A stretch of 64,000 bases of DNA from Amaricoccus sp047275745 (GCF_047275745.1 NZ_JBKQWU010000001.1:124001-188000); one strand, 5' to 3'; shown: positions 34,568 to 45,079, numbered from the stretch's first letter. Translations and numbers: made by a program. The notes: generated from the sequence alone by a model not told the origin.

Positions 34568-35599
34568 CTAACCCCGGATCGCCCGCAGCATCCGCTCGAC
34601 ATTCGCAGGGTCCGCGTCCGGCGTGATCCCGTGGCCGAGGTTGAAGACATGCGGGCCGCCGCCGAAGGCCGCGACACAGGCGCGGGTCGCCGCGTCGAGC
34701 GCGGCGCCGCCGGTCACGAGCAGCAGCGGATCGAGATTGCCCTGCAGGCAGACGCCTGGCATCGCACGCCGCGCCCAGGCCGGATCGACGCTGGTGTCGA
34801 GCGCGATCGCCCGGACGCCCGTCGCCTCGGCGAAGCTCTGGTAGCCGCCACCCGCGCCGCGCGGGAAGCCGATCACCGGCACTTCGGGGGCCACCGCCCG
34901 CAACGCCGCGACGATCCGTCGGGCGGGCCCGATGCAATAGGCCTCGAATTCCGCCCCCGGCAGCGCGCCCGCCCAGCTGTCGAAAAGCTTCACGACTTCG
35001 GCGCCCGCCTCGATCTGGCGCGTCAGATAGGCGATCGTCGCCTCGGTGATCCGCTCGATGAGCGCGTCGAACACCGCGCGGTCGGAATAGATGAGCCGCC
35101 GCGCCGGCGCCTGGTCCGGCGTGCCGCGGCCCGCGACCATATAGGTCGCCACCGTCCAGGGCGCGCCGGCGAAACCGATCAGCGCCGTCTCCGCGGGCAA
35201 TTCGGCGCGAAGCCTTCGCACGGTCTCGTAGACCGGCGCCAGCGTCTCGTGGATCGCATCCGCCGGGCCGAGGCGTGCGAGATCCTCCGCGCCCGTCACC
35301 GTCGAGAGCCGCGGCCCCTCGCCCTCCACGAAGCGGAGGTCGGCTCCGAGCGCCTGCGGCACCAGCAGGATGTCCGCGAAGAGGATCGCAGCGTCGAAAC
35401 CATAACGCCGGATCGGTTGCAGCGTGACCTGGGTCGCGAGGTCGGGATCGTAGCAAAGATCGAGAAAACTTCCCGCCTTCGCACGCGTCGCGCGGTATTC
35501 CGGCAGATAGCGCCCGGCCTGGCGCATCATCCAGACCGGCGGAACCGCCAGCGTTTCGCCCGCGAGAGCTCGCATCAGCCGTTTCTCCGCCGTTCGCAT
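34568..35599 (-). CDS. hemE: Uroporphyrinogen decarboxylase
   Basis: Removes four carboxyl groups from uroporphyrinogen III to give coproporphyrinogen III. The protein of 343 residues has PPVWMMRQAGRYLPEYR near the N-terminus, LFADILLVPQALG, FAGAPWTVATYM and GFPRGAGGGYQSFA, and ends with the FNLGHGITPDADP motif. ATG 35599 starts MRTAEKRLMRAL, close to related N-termini; ATG 35626 would add nine residues and cannot be excluded. It is divergent from hemC. Confidence 0.95.
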   Translation of the reverse strand: MRTAEKRLMRALAGETLAVPPVWMMRQAGRYLPEYRATRAKAGSFLDLCYDPDLATQVTLQPIRRYGFDAAILFADILLVPQALGADLRFVEGEGPRLSTVTGAEDLARLGPADAIHETLAPVYETVRRLRAELPAETALIGFAGAPWTVATYMVAGRGTPDQAPARRLIYSDRAVFDALIERITEATIAYLTRQIEAGAEVVKLFDSWAGALPGAEFEAYCIGPARRIVAALRAVAPEVPVIGFPRGAGGGYQSFAEATGVRAIALDTSVDPAWARRAMPGVCLQGNLDPLLLVTGGAALDAATRACVAAFGGGPHVFNLGHGITPDADPANVERMLRAIRG

Positions 35600-35718
35600 C
35601 GCATCCCCCGCTGGCCGGTTTTTCATTGTCCCGCGGCGACCTAGCGGATAAAGCGGGCGGTGAAAAGCCAGCGGCCGCCAGATCGGGCGCCCACGCCGCG
35701 AGCGACCGCCACATTTTC

Positions 35719-36696
35719 ATGACCGATCCCACGATGACCGATCTTTCCCCGAGCGACCCCCCGGACTCCTACCGCCCGCTCCGCATCGGCACCCGCGGGA
35801 GCCCGCTGGCACTCGCCCAGGCGCATGAGACCAAGATCCGGCTCATGGCCGCGCATGGCCTGCCGGAAGCGGCCTTCGCCATCGTTCCGATCAAGACGAC
35901 CGGCGACCGGGTTCAGGATCGCCCGCTGTCGGAACTGGGTGGCAAGGGGCTTTTCACGCGCGAGATCGAGGACGCGCTGCTCGCCGGCGAAATCGACATC
36001 GCCGTCCATTCGATGAAGGACATGCCGACCGTCCAGCCGGATGGGCTCGCGATCACCTGCTACCTGCCGCGCGAGGATGTGCGCGACGCCTTCATCGCGC
36101 TTGGCGGGCTCGGGACCGGGAACCTCGCCGATCTCGAACCGGGATCGGTCGTCGGCACCTCCTCGCTCAGGCGTCGCGCGCAGCTCTGCCACCGGCGGCC
36201 GGATCTCGAAGTGGTGGAGTTCCGCGGCAATGTGCAGACGCGGCTCCGGAAGCTCTCGGAGGGCGTCGCGCAGGCGACCTTCCTCGCGATGGCCGGGCTG
36301 CGCCGGCTCGGCCTCCGCGACGTGGCGCGCGCGCCGATCCCGGTGGAGGAGATGCTGCCCGCGATCGCCCAGGGCGCGATCGGGGTGGAGCAGCGGCTCG
36401 GCGATGCGCGGGTCACGGCGATGCTCGCCCGGATCAATGATGCCGACACGGCGCACCGGCTCCGGGCGGAGCGGGCACTGCTCGCGGGGCTCGACGGCTC
36501 CTGCCAGACGCCGATCGCGGGGCTGGCGACGCTTTCCAGCGGCACGCTGCGGCTCCGGGGCGAGATCCTGCGGCCGGACGGGTCGGAATGCCTGACCGGG
36601 GAGGTAAGCGGCGGCGTGGCCGAGGCGGAGGCGCTCGGCACCGCGCTCGCCGCCGACCTCAGGGGCCGCGCGGGCGAGGGGTTCTTCGACGCCTGA
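35719..36696 (+). CDS. hemC: Hydroxymethylbilane synthase (porphobilinogen deaminase)
   Basis: Polymerises four porphobilinogen units to hydroxymethylbilane. The 325-residue protein has LRIGTRGSPLALAQA, the ELGGKGLFTREIE loop, IAVHSMKDMPT and the dipyrromethane-cofactor cysteine in GSCQTPIAG (Cys262). The start could be ATG 35719 or 35734; both lie before the conserved RPLRIGTRGSPLA. It is divergent from hemE with about 120 bases between, a common hem arrangement in this group. Confidence 0.95.
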   Translation: MTDPTMTDLSPSDPPDSYRPLRIGTRGSPLALAQAHETKIRLMAAHGLPEAAFAIVPIKTTGDRVQDRPLSELGGKGLFTREIEDALLAGEIDIAVHSMKDMPTVQPDGLAITCYLPREDVRDAFIALGGLGTGNLADLEPGSVVGTSSLRRRAQLCHRRPDLEVVEFRGNVQTRLRKLSEGVAQATFLAMAGLRRLGLRDVARAPIPVEEMLPAIAQGAIGVEQRLGDARVTAMLARINDADTAHRLRAERALLAGLDGSCQTPIAGLATLSSGTLRLRGEILRPDGSECLTGEVSGGVAEAEALGTALAADLRGRAGEGFFDA

Positions 36697-36717
36697 ACTG
36701 GCCGTCAGGCCTGTTCG

Positions 36718-37239
36718 TCAGGTCGAGCCGAAGATCGCGTCCGAATGGCGCGCGAGATAGAGCCGGAGCCAGGGCGTGAAGCGTTCCGGGGCCTCGGCGA
36801 TCTCCCCACGCAGTTCCGGCACGCTCAGCCAGCGCCAGTCCATCACCTCGTCGGGGTCCGGCCGGATCGCGAGCCCGCGCCGCCAGTCGCCGGTGAAGAG
36901 GCGGACCCTCTCGTGCTCGACCATCCCGCCGCCGACATCGGCGCGGTACTCGACCTCGCCGCGCGGGCGGAGCGCGATCCCGGTCACGCCAAGCTCCTCG
37001 CCGAGCCGCCGCGCCGCGCAATCGTCCGGCGCCTCGCCCCAGCGCGGATGGGTGCAGCAGGCATTCGCCCAGAGCCCCGGCGTATGGTATTTGCCGAGCG
37101 CGCGTCGCTGGATCAGGAAACGGTCGCCGTCGAGGAGAAACACCGAGACCGCCGGATGCCGCAGGCCGCGTCGATGCACGTCCAGCTTGTCGAGCGGGAC
37201 CAGATCTCCATCGACCCATGCGGGAATCAACTGCGTCAT
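36718..37239 (-). CDS. idi: Isopentenyl-diphosphate delta-isomerase, type 1
   Basis: Interconverts isopentenyl and dimethylallyl diphosphate, the precursors of carotenoids, quinones and, in phototrophs, bacteriochlorophyll tails. The 173-residue Nudix-fold protein has PGLWANACCTHPRWGE with the catalytic cysteine (Cys61/62) and the EHE metal-site glutamates at 108-110. Type 1 Idi is often in the photosynthesis cluster of Rhodobacterales; here it lies next to hemC instead. No bch or crt genes are in the window. Confidence 0.92.
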   Translation of the reverse strand: MTQLIPAWVDGDLVPLDKLDVHRRGLRHPAVSVFLLDGDRFLIQRRALGKYHTPGLWANACCTHPRWGEAPDDCAARRLGEELGVTGIALRPRGEVEYRADVGGGMVEHERVRLFTGDWRRGLAIRPDPDEVMDWRWLSVPELRGEIAEAPERFTPWLRLYLARHSDAIFGST

Positions 37240-37331
37240 GGCGCCTTTTCCGCCGCCGCGCGGGCGGGGTCAACCAACGCTCGAAGGCACGCGGGCGATG
37301 GCGTGGCTAGTGTGGTCTTGTCGAGTGTTGC

Positions 37332-37406
37332 TGGCAGTCCCTACGGGAGTCGAACCCGTCTTTCCAGATTGAGAATCTGATGTCCTAACCGATAGACGAA
37401 GGGACC
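37332..37406 (-). tRNA. tRNA-Glu (CTC)
   Basis: A 75-base cloverleaf on the minus strand: acceptor stem GGTCCCT/AGGGACT, anticodon stem TCAGA/TCTGG with loop TTCTCAA giving anticodon CTC, T-arm with GGTTCGACTCC, discriminator G and encoded CCA. It differs from the neighbouring tRNA-Glu by only a few bases. Confidence 0.93.
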
Positions 37407-37442
37407 GTCCTTAGTGCGCGGCCACCGCGGTGAAGCGGCGGA

Positions 37443-37517
37443 TGGCAGTCCCTACGGGAGTCGAACCCGTCTTTTCAGATTGAAAATCTGACGTCCTAAC
37501 CGATAGACGAAGGGACC
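37443..37517 (-). tRNA. tRNA-Glu (TTC)
   Basis: A 75-base cloverleaf on the minus strand, with the same acceptor and T-arm as the downstream copy; anticodon stem TCAGA/TCTGA with loop TTTTCAA gives anticodon TTC, and CCA is encoded. The 36-base spacing to the CTC copy suggests co-transcription. Confidence 0.95.
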
Positions 37518-37596
37518 AGCGGGGGGCTATGTAGCGACGGCCCAGCCGGGGATCAAGCATATTCTGAAGCTTCGATCCCGAAAGTTCCGCGCAGGC

Positions 37597-39414
37597 TCAG
37601 ACCGGCGCGGCATCCTCGACATGGAGCTTCGCCCGCGTGCTTCCGGCCCAGTCGTCGCGCTCCAGCCGACCGGCGAAATGCATCCGGGTCCCAACCGAGC
37701 GTTCCATGAGCTCGCCGAGCGGCGAGGCGAAGGCGCGGAAGAGCATCGCGTCGAGCCGGCCGGCGCCGTCCCCGAGGCGGAGCGCCAGATGGCCGTCACC
37801 GACCCGGCGGACGCCTGCGATGAGCGTTTCGGCGAGCACGATCCGGGGCGCCGGGCTTCCCGCGCCGTAGGGGCCAGCGGCGGCGATCAGTGTCGCGAGC
37901 TCCGGCGTGGCGCCGGAGACGCCGATCATGCCCTCCACCGTCAGGTCGCGCGGCTCGCCACCCTCCACACCGCCCAGGGAGATGAGTTCGCCCAGCCGCT
38001 CCATGGCGGGTTCGAGCTGAGCGCGCGAAAGGCTCAGCCCGGCTGCCATGCGATGTCCGCCGCCCTTCTCGATCAGGCGCTCGCGCATCAGCCGTGCGAC
38101 GGCCGCCCCGAGGTCCACGCCTGCGACCGAGCGCGCCGATCCCTTGCCGGCATCGCCGTCGAAGCCGATCACGACCGAGGGACGGCCATGCGCCTCCTTC
38201 AGCCGCGCGGCGACGATGCCGACCACCCCGGGGTGCCAGCCCTCGCCCGCCGCCCAGACCAGGGGTGCTTTTCCCCCCGGATCCGCCTCCCCCCCGGTCT
38301 CAACCCCGGCCTCAACCCGGGCTTCAATCCGGGCCTCGACCTGCGCTTCGGCGGCGGCAAGCACCGCCGCCTCGATCTCCCGGCGCTCGCCGTTCAACCG
38401 GTGCAGCCGCTCCGCCAGCGCCGTCGCCTCGTCCGCGTCGCGTGTCGCGAGCAGCCGGGCGCCGAGATCCGCCGCGCCGATCCGTCCGCCGGCGTTCACC
38501 TGCGGACCGAGCACGAAGCCGAGCGTATAGGGCGTCGGCGCCCCGTTCGCCCCCGCGACGCGCGACAGCGCCTCGATCCCCGGGCGCCCGCGCTGCGCCA
38601 TCACGCGCAGCCCCTGCCGCACGAAGGCGCGGTTGAGCCCGGTCAGCGGCGCCACATCGGCGACGGTGGCGAGGGCGACGAGATCGAGGAGCCCCATCAG
38701 ATCCGGCCCGGCCATGCCTTCTGCCCTGAGCAGCCGGTTCGCGGCCACGAGCAGCATGAAGACCACGCCCGCCGCGCAGAGATAGCCGAGCCCCGAGGTC
38801 TCGTCCTGGCGGTTCGGGTTCACGACGGCGAGCGCGTCGGGTAGCGTCTCGCCCGCGAGATGGTGGTCCACCACGACCACGTCGCAGCCCGCGGCCGCGA
38901 TCGGCTCGAAGCTCAGCGTGCCGCAGTCGACGCAGATGATCAGATCGTGCTCCGCGCCGAGCGCGCGCATCGCGGGGACGTTCGGGCCATAGCCCTCGTC
39001 GATCCGGTCGGGGATGTAGAGGCTCGCCCCGATCCCGAGCCCCCGGAGCCAGTCGATGATGAGCGCCGCCGAGGCGCCGCCGTCCACGTCGTAATCCGCG
39101 AAGACCGCGATCCGCTCGCGCCGCCTGACGGCCGCGCAGAGCCGCTCGGCGGCCCGGTCCATGTCGCGCAGCCGCGAGGGGTCGGGCATGAGGTCACGCA
39201 GCGAGGGCGCGAGATAGGCCGCCGCCTCGGCGGGCTGGACTCCCCTGCGCGCGAGGACGGCGGCGACGATCGCGGGCGTCCCCGCGGCCTGGGCGATCGC
39301 CCGGGCGAGCCGGTCCTCCTCAGCTCCGGGCCCGACCCAGCGCCGTCCCGTCGCGGAGGCGGTCACGCCGAGGAAGGCGGTTCCGGGATTCTCGAAGCCG
39401 CGGACGTGGTTCAT
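37597..39414 (-). CDS. recJ: Single-stranded-DNA-specific exonuclease RecJ
   Basis: 5'-3' single-strand exonuclease of DNA repair and recombination. The 605-residue protein has the DHH-family motifs AVFADYDVDGGASAALI, ICVDCGT and VVVDHHLAGE, the Zn-independent DHHA1 motif GGGHRMAAGLSL, and a C-terminal OB domain. Residues around 355-380 contain a repetitive acidic insertion (EARVEAG-type units) before the conserved GEGWHPGVVGIVAARL. It ends the hom-glpX-39411-recJ run and overlaps the upstream gene by four bases. Confidence 0.94.
   Translation of the reverse strand: MNHVRGFENPGTAFLGVTASATGRRWVGPGAEEDRLARAIAQAAGTPAIVAAVLARRGVQPAEAAAYLAPSLRDLMPDPSRLRDMDRAAERLCAAVRRRERIAVFADYDVDGGASAALIIDWLRGLGIGASLYIPDRIDEGYGPNVPAMRALGAEHDLIICVDCGTLSFEPIAAAGCDVVVVDHHLAGETLPDALAVVNPNRQDETSGLGYLCAAGVVFMLLVAANRLLRAEGMAGPDLMGLLDLVALATVADVAPLTGLNRAFVRQGLRVMAQRGRPGIEALSRVAGANGAPTPYTLGFVLGPQVNAGGRIGAADLGARLLATRDADEATALAERLHRLNGERREIEAAVLAAAEAQVEARIEARVEAGVETGGEADPGGKAPLVWAAGEGWHPGVVGIVAARLKEAHGRPSVVIGFDGDAGKGSARSVAGVDLGAAVARLMRERLIEKGGGHRMAAGLSLSRAQLEPAMERLGELISLGGVEGGEPRDLTVEGMIGVSGATPELATLIAAAGPYGAGSPAPRIVLAETLIAGVRRVGDGHLALRLGDGAGRLDAMLFRAFASPLGELMERSVGTRMHFAGRLERDDWAGSTRAKLHVEDAAPV
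38293..38352 (-). repeat. 12-base tandem repeat within recJ
   Basis: Five degenerate copies of a 12-base unit (plus-strand CCCGGCCTCAAC) encode E-A-x-V/I units in a linker of RecJ. Frame is preserved since the unit is a multiple of three. Confidence 0.65.
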
Positions 39415-39878
39415 CGCGGCTCACTCCCATCCGTGTCTCGCGGGAGTGGCGGCGGCGGTGGCGCATCCGGGGGCGCCGACGGGGGCGCCTCGGACGGTGG
39501 CGAGGCGCGGCCCGGCATCCCGTCATTCCAGGTCCGCCCCACCGGGACCCGCGGCTCAGGCGCGCCCTCCCAGGTGGCATCCATCGGTTCGAGCTTCGGG
39601 CGCTCCGTCATCCCGTCATGCCAGGGCTGGCTCGTCGGCGGCCGCCTCGGTTGCCCGTCGCGCATCAGCAGCGTCCTGAGCTGGCGCCCCGCCCGGTAGA
39701 GGCCGAAGCCCGCGGCGACGAGCCAGACGATCATGAAGATCATCGGCGCGACATCCCCCGCCATCGCCGCCCCGCCCAGCGCCAGCACGACGAGCAGCAT
39801 GCCGCCCCCCCAGAAGATCATCCACACGACGAGGAAGCCGATGGAAGTCTTCTCCTTCCGGGAGAGCGGTCGCGTCAT
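39411..39878 (-). CDS. Membrane protein with proline-rich tail, unknown function
   Basis: A 155-residue protein, not recognised. Two hydrophobic segments lie at about residues 12-33 and 42-60, followed by a polar tail with W-[HN]-D-G-M twice (PWHDGM, TWNDGM) and a proline run near the C-terminus. The ATG shares one base with the glpX stop (TGATG) and its own stop overlaps recJ, so it is translated within the same operon. It may be an accessory membrane protein; no function can be assigned. Confidence 0.7.
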   Translation of the reverse strand: MTRPLSRKEKTSIGFLVVWMIFWGGGMLLVVLALGGAAMAGDVAPMIFMIVWLVAAGFGLYRAGRQLRTLLMRDGQPRRPPTSQPWHDGMTERPKLEPMDATWEGAPEPRVPVGRTWNDGMPGRASPPSEAPPSAPPDAPPPPPLPRDTDGSEPR

Positions 39879-40843
39879 CAGTTGTTGCGCTGGCGATAGA
39901 GCAGGCGCCGCGCCGATCCGGTCTTGGAGCGCATGAGGATGGTCTCGGTCTCCATCCACTCGCCGTCGCGCCGCGCGCCGTGGACCAGCGAGCCGTCGGT
40001 CACGCCGGTCGCCGCGAAGATGACATCCTGCGTCACCATCTCGTCGCGGTTGTAGACCTTGTCGAGATCGGTGATGCCGGCGGTCTTCGCGCGGCCCTTC
40101 TCGTCGTCGTTGCGGAACAGGAGCTTGCCCCACATCTGCCCGCCCATGCATTTGAGCGCAGCCGCCGCGAGCACACCCTCAGGCGCGCCGCCCGAGCCCA
40201 TGTACATGTCGATGCCGGTCTTGGCGCTTTCGGCGCAGTGGATCACGCCCGCCACGTCGCCGTCGGTGATGAGCCGGATGCGCGCGCCGCTCTCGCGCAA
40301 CTCGGCGATCATCGCCTCATGGCGCGGACGCTCCAGCACGCAGCACATGACGCCGCCCGCGTCCGTGCCCTTGGCCTTGGCGATCGCCTGGACCCGCTCG
40401 GTCGGCGTCATGTCGAGGCTGACCACGTCCTTCGCATAGCCGGGTCCGATCGCGAGCTTTTCCATGTAGACATCCGGCGCATGCAGCATCGAACCGCGCG
40501 GACCCATCGCGATCACCGCGAGCGCGTTCGGCATGTCCTTGGCGCAGAGCGTCGTGCCTTCGAGCGGGTCGAGCGCGATATCGACGCCCGGTCCGGTGCC
40601 GGTCCCGACCTCCTCGCCGATATAGAGCATCGGAGCCTCGTCGCGCTCACCCTCGCCGATCACCACGACGCCGGCGATGTCGAGCAGGTTCAGCTGCGTA
40701 CGCATCGCATCGACCGCGGCCTGGTCGGCCGCCTTCTCGTTGCCGCTGCCGATCAGCTTGGCCGAGGCGATCGCCGCGGCCTCCGATACGCGCGCGAGAC
40801 CCAACGAGAGCATCCGGTCGGCGAAGAGTTGGTCAACGGACAT
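39878..40843 (-). CDS. glpX: Fructose-1,6-bisphosphatase, class II
   Basis: Hydrolyses fructose 1,6-bisphosphate in gluconeogenesis. The 321-residue protein has VIGEGERDEAPMLYIGEEVG, ALDPLEGTTLCAKD, the GDVAGVI metal region and the MGSGGAPEGVLAAAALKCMGGQMWGKL block, all GlpX hallmarks. ATG 40843 (MSVDQLF) follows AAGGG. It lies downstream of hom on the same strand, an arrangement found in many Rhodobacterales. Confidence 0.96.
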   Translation of the reverse strand: MSVDQLFADRMLSLGLARVSEAAAIASAKLIGSGNEKAADQAAVDAMRTQLNLLDIAGVVVIGEGERDEAPMLYIGEEVGTGTGPGVDIALDPLEGTTLCAKDMPNALAVIAMGPRGSMLHAPDVYMEKLAIGPGYAKDVVSLDMTPTERVQAIAKAKGTDAGGVMCCVLERPRHEAMIAELRESGARIRLITDGDVAGVIHCAESAKTGIDMYMGSGGAPEGVLAAAALKCMGGQMWGKLLFRNDDEKGRAKTAGITDLDKVYNRDEMVTQDVIFAATGVTDGSLVHGARRDGEWMETETILMRSKTGSARRLLYRQRNN

Positions 40844-40927
40844 CTGGTACCCTTTCAAGCAGCTGCCTGGGTTGGTTCTAGTGCATTCCTCCTGCCCCGC
40901 GAAGCCGTTTCGCCCGGGCGGGGCGCA

Positions 40928-42214
<1,287 letters not shown>

Positions 42215-42308
42215 GGCGGTCTCCGAAGTCCCGGACGTGGCGCCCCCTCGTAGTGGAGCGACGGCGGCATCGCAATCGCGAAGTCGCCGCGCCCCTCCCG
42301 ACTGCCCC

Positions 42309-43205
42309 TCAATAGACCTCGGGCACCCAGCGCTGGTCCTCCTTCGGCGGCCGGACATAGCCCTCATCCGATGGCCGCGGCGACAGCTTCACCTCGCGCC
42401 GGGGGATCTCCTCGTAGGGGACCCGGGTCAGAAGATGGCTGATGCAGTTGAGGCGCGCCCGCTTCTTCACATTGGCATCCACCACATGCCACGGCGAGAG
42501 CTCGGTATCGGTATGGCGCAGCATCTCGTCCTTGGCGCGCGAATACTCGACCCACTTGTCCCGCGATTTCAGGTCCATCGGCGAGAGCTTCCAGCGCTTG
42601 ATCGGATTCTCGATGCGCTGCTGGAACCGCTTCTCCTGCTCCTCGTCGGAGACCGAGAACCAGTACTTGACGAGGATGATCCCCGAATTGATCAGCATCT
42701 CCTCGAAGAGCGGGCAGGCGCGGAGGAACTCGCGGTATTCCTCCTCGGTGCAGAAGCCCATGACCCGCTCGACCCCGGCCCGGTTGTACCAGGAGCGGTC
42801 GAAGAGCACGATCTCGCCCTCAGCCGGCAGATGCGGGACGTAACGCTGGAAGTACCACTGCCCGCGCTCCCTGTCGGTCGGGGTGCCGAGCGCCACGACG
42901 CGGCAGACCCGCGGGTTGAGGCTCTCGCTGATCCGCTTGATGACCCCGCCCTTGCCGGCGGCGTCGCGGCCCTCGAAGAGCACGACGACGCGGAGGCCCT
43001 GCTCCTTCACCCAGTCCTGCAGCTTGATGAGCTCGAACTGCAGCCGAACCAGCTCCTCGATGTACTTGTAGGGCTTCCCGCGCGGCGGCTTCTCCTTCGG
43101 CTTCGGCCCGCGCTTCCAGACGATCTCGCGGTCGCTGTGTTCATGCGCGTTGGTCCGCAGTTCGGCCTCGCGCGCGTCATCCTTCGCCTTCGACTTCCTG
43201 GCCAT
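42309..43205 (-). CDS. ppk2: Polyphosphate kinase 2
   Basis: A 298-residue PPK2 that uses polyphosphate to phosphorylate nucleotides. Walker A is GRDAAGKGG at residues 79-87, with a lid region RVVALGTPTDRERGQWYFQRY and Walker B FDRSWYNRAGVERVMGF. The single-domain length fits class I PPK2, which makes nucleoside triphosphates from diphosphates. It is in its own unit, upstream of hom by about 95 bases. Confidence 0.93.
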   Translation of the reverse strand: MARKSKAKDDAREAELRTNAHEHSDREIVWKRGPKPKEKPPRGKPYKYIEELVRLQFELIKLQDWVKEQGLRVVVLFEGRDAAGKGGVIKRISESLNPRVCRVVALGTPTDRERGQWYFQRYVPHLPAEGEIVLFDRSWYNRAGVERVMGFCTEEEYREFLRACPLFEEMLINSGIILVKYWFSVSDEEQEKRFQQRIENPIKRWKLSPMDLKSRDKWVEYSRAKDEMLRHTDTELSPWHVVDANVKKRARLNCISHLLTRVPYEEIPRREVKLSPRPSDEGYVRPPKEDQRWVPEVY

Positions 43206-43268
43206 GACCCGTCCTTCCCCCTGATCGCGATCCTCGCAACGGGCGGCGAGGCGCGGTCACGGAGCGTG

Positions 43269-43296
43269 GGCTCTTGACCCGCCGGGGGCAAGAGCC
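43269..43296. repeat. Eight-base inverted repeat between rraB and ppk2
   Basis: GGCTCTTG and CAAGAGCC are perfect complements around a 12-base GC-rich loop. It may terminate the aminotransferase-rraB transcript or act as an operator for ppk2; no T-run is present. Confidence 0.4.
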
Positions 43297-43375
43297 GGGC
43301 GCGACCTCAGCGGGAAGTGACTGGAAACTGCACGAAAAAGCGTCATTCACGACGCCCTCGTGCCAGAAATCCCGT

Positions 43376-43714
43376 TCAGGGCTCCCAGAAACCCCATCCG
43401 TCAGGAACGAAGCCGCGGGCGAGCGCGATCTTCGTCGTCCGTTCCTCATGCGTCCAGATCGCCTCGGCCGAGAAGGGGATGTCGAGCACCGAGGCATCGA
43501 CCCGCCCGCCCTCGTCGGTCGCGCTGGCGAGATAGCCGAAACTCTCCAGCGCCTTGACGAAGGCCTCGGTATCCGCCTCCTCCGTCTCCGGCATGAATTC
43601 GAGATCGAGCGTGATCACGCTCTCCGCGGTCAGTTCCGTATCGGCGAGAAGCTCGGCCACCGTCATCTCGGTGTCGGCGCGCTGCTCCTCGAAGTCCCAT
43701 TCTTCCTCGGTCAC
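43376..43714 (-). CDS. rraB: RraB-family regulator of RNase E
   Basis: A 112-residue acidic protein. The N-terminal EEEWDFEEQRADTEMTVAELLAD and the alternating acidic pattern, together with the C-terminal ARGFVPDGWGFWEP that parallels the DGWG segment of E. coli RraB, support the family. RraB binds the C-terminal region of RNase E and inhibits it. GTG 43714 overlaps the aminotransferase stop by four bases (GTGA). Confidence 0.75.
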   Translation of the reverse strand: MTEEEWDFEEQRADTEMTVAELLADTELTAESVITLDLEFMPETEEADTEAFVKALESFGYLASATDEGGRVDASVLDIPFSAEAIWTHEERTTKIALARGFVPDGWGFWEP

Positions 43715-44946
43715 GCGGCCACTTCCTCGGCATGGTACTTGTCGAGCAGGGTTTGCGCGTTCTGCATGACGCGCTTCACCCCGCGCGCGGCCTGGCGGAT
43801 GCGCTGCTCGTTCTCCACGAGGCCGAGCCGGACGTAGCCCTCGCCGTATTCGCCGAAGCCGATGCCGGGTGCCACGGCGACCTCGGCCTCCTTCAGAAGA
43901 ATTTTCGAGAAGCCCATCGACCCGATCGACCGGAACGGCTCCGGCACCGGCGCCCAGGCGAACATCGTCGCCGGCGGCGAGGGGATGGTCCAACCCGACC
44001 GGCCCATCGTCTCGACGAGCACGTCGCGGCGCTGCCTGTAGGTCTCGCGGATCTCGGCGACGCAGTCCTGCGGCCCGTTCAGCGCGGCGGCCGCGGCGAC
44101 CTGCACCGGGGTGAAGGCGCCATAGTCGAGATAGCTCTTGATCCGCGTCAGCGCGTCGACGAGCCGCGGGTTCCCCACCGCGAAACCCATCCGCCAGCCG
44201 GGCATCGAATAGGTCTTGGAGAGCGAGGTGAATTCGACGGCCACGTCCTTCGCACCCTCGACCTGCAGGATCGAAGGCGGCGGATTGCCGTCGAAATAGA
44301 TCTCGGCATAGGCGAGATCGGACAGCACCCAGAGATGGTTCTTCTTCGCGAACGCGATCAGCTCGCCATAGAAGTCGAGGTCGCAGACCTGCGCCGTCGG
44401 GTTCGACGGGAAGGAAACGACGAGCGCGACCGGTTTCGGCACCGAATGCATCACCGCCCGGTCGAGGGCGCGCAGGTATTCCTCGGGATCGAACACCCCG
44501 TCATGCAGCGCCGGCACATGGCGAAGCGTGCCGCCCGCGATCATGAAACCGTAGGGATGGATCGGATAGCTCGGGTTCGGGACGAGCATCACGTCGCCCG
44601 GCCCGGTGATCGCCATCGCGAGATTGGCAAGGCCCTCCTTCGAGCCGAGCGTGGCGATCACCTCGCGCTCGGGATCGAGCTTCACGCCGAAGCGGCGCTC
44701 GTAATAGCCCGCCTGCGCGCGTCGCAGGCCGGGAATGCCCTTCGACGCCGAATAGCGGTGCGTGCGCGAACGCCGCACCGTCTCGACCAGCTTCTCGACG
44801 ATATGCGCGGGCGTATCCATGTCCGGATTGCCCATGCCAAAATCGATGATGTCCATCCCATCGGCGCGGTACTTTGCCTTGAGACGGTTCACCTCGGCGA
44901 AGACATAGGGCGGAAGGCGCTTGATTCGGTAGAATTCTTCGGACAT
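43711..44946 (-). CDS. alaC: Class I/II aminotransferase, probable alanine transaminase (AlaC-like)
   Basis: PLP enzyme of 411 residues. IIDFGMGNPDMDTPAHIVEKL at the N-terminus, VSFPSNPTAQ, the SDLAYAEIYFDG segment and the PLP lysine in FTSLSKTYSMPGWRMGF are typical of the AlaC/DapL-like group. Members include alanine-glutamate transaminase and other amino-acid transaminases; the exact substrate cannot be read from the sequence. Located upstream of rraB and ppk2 on the same strand. Confidence 0.85.
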   Translation of the reverse strand: MSEEFYRIKRLPPYVFAEVNRLKAKYRADGMDIIDFGMGNPDMDTPAHIVEKLVETVRRSRTHRYSASKGIPGLRRAQAGYYERRFGVKLDPEREVIATLGSKEGLANLAMAITGPGDVMLVPNPSYPIHPYGFMIAGGTLRHVPALHDGVFDPEEYLRALDRAVMHSVPKPVALVVSFPSNPTAQVCDLDFYGELIAFAKKNHLWVLSDLAYAEIYFDGNPPPSILQVEGAKDVAVEFTSLSKTYSMPGWRMGFAVGNPRLVDALTRIKSYLDYGAFTPVQVAAAAALNGPQDCVAEIRETYRQRRDVLVETMGRSGWTIPSPPATMFAWAPVPEPFRSIGSMGFSKILLKEAEVAVAPGIGFGEYGEGYVRLGLVENEQRIRQAARGVKRVMQNAQTLLDKYHAEEVAA

Positions 44947-45079
44947 GGCGTGAGCTCCGAGGGCGGCCGGTCGCGCTTGTTATACCCCTCACCGGCGGCT
45001 CGCAACAGCCTTGGCCGGCGCGCGGCCAAGGCATCCGGGCATTCCGCGCCGTTCCGGCCGGGCGCCGCGGTCCGACCCG

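Noticed and set aside
37332..37517. Tandem tRNA genes as an integration site of a mobile element
   Set aside because: No integrase, no direct repeat of the tRNA 3' end and normal composition on both sides.
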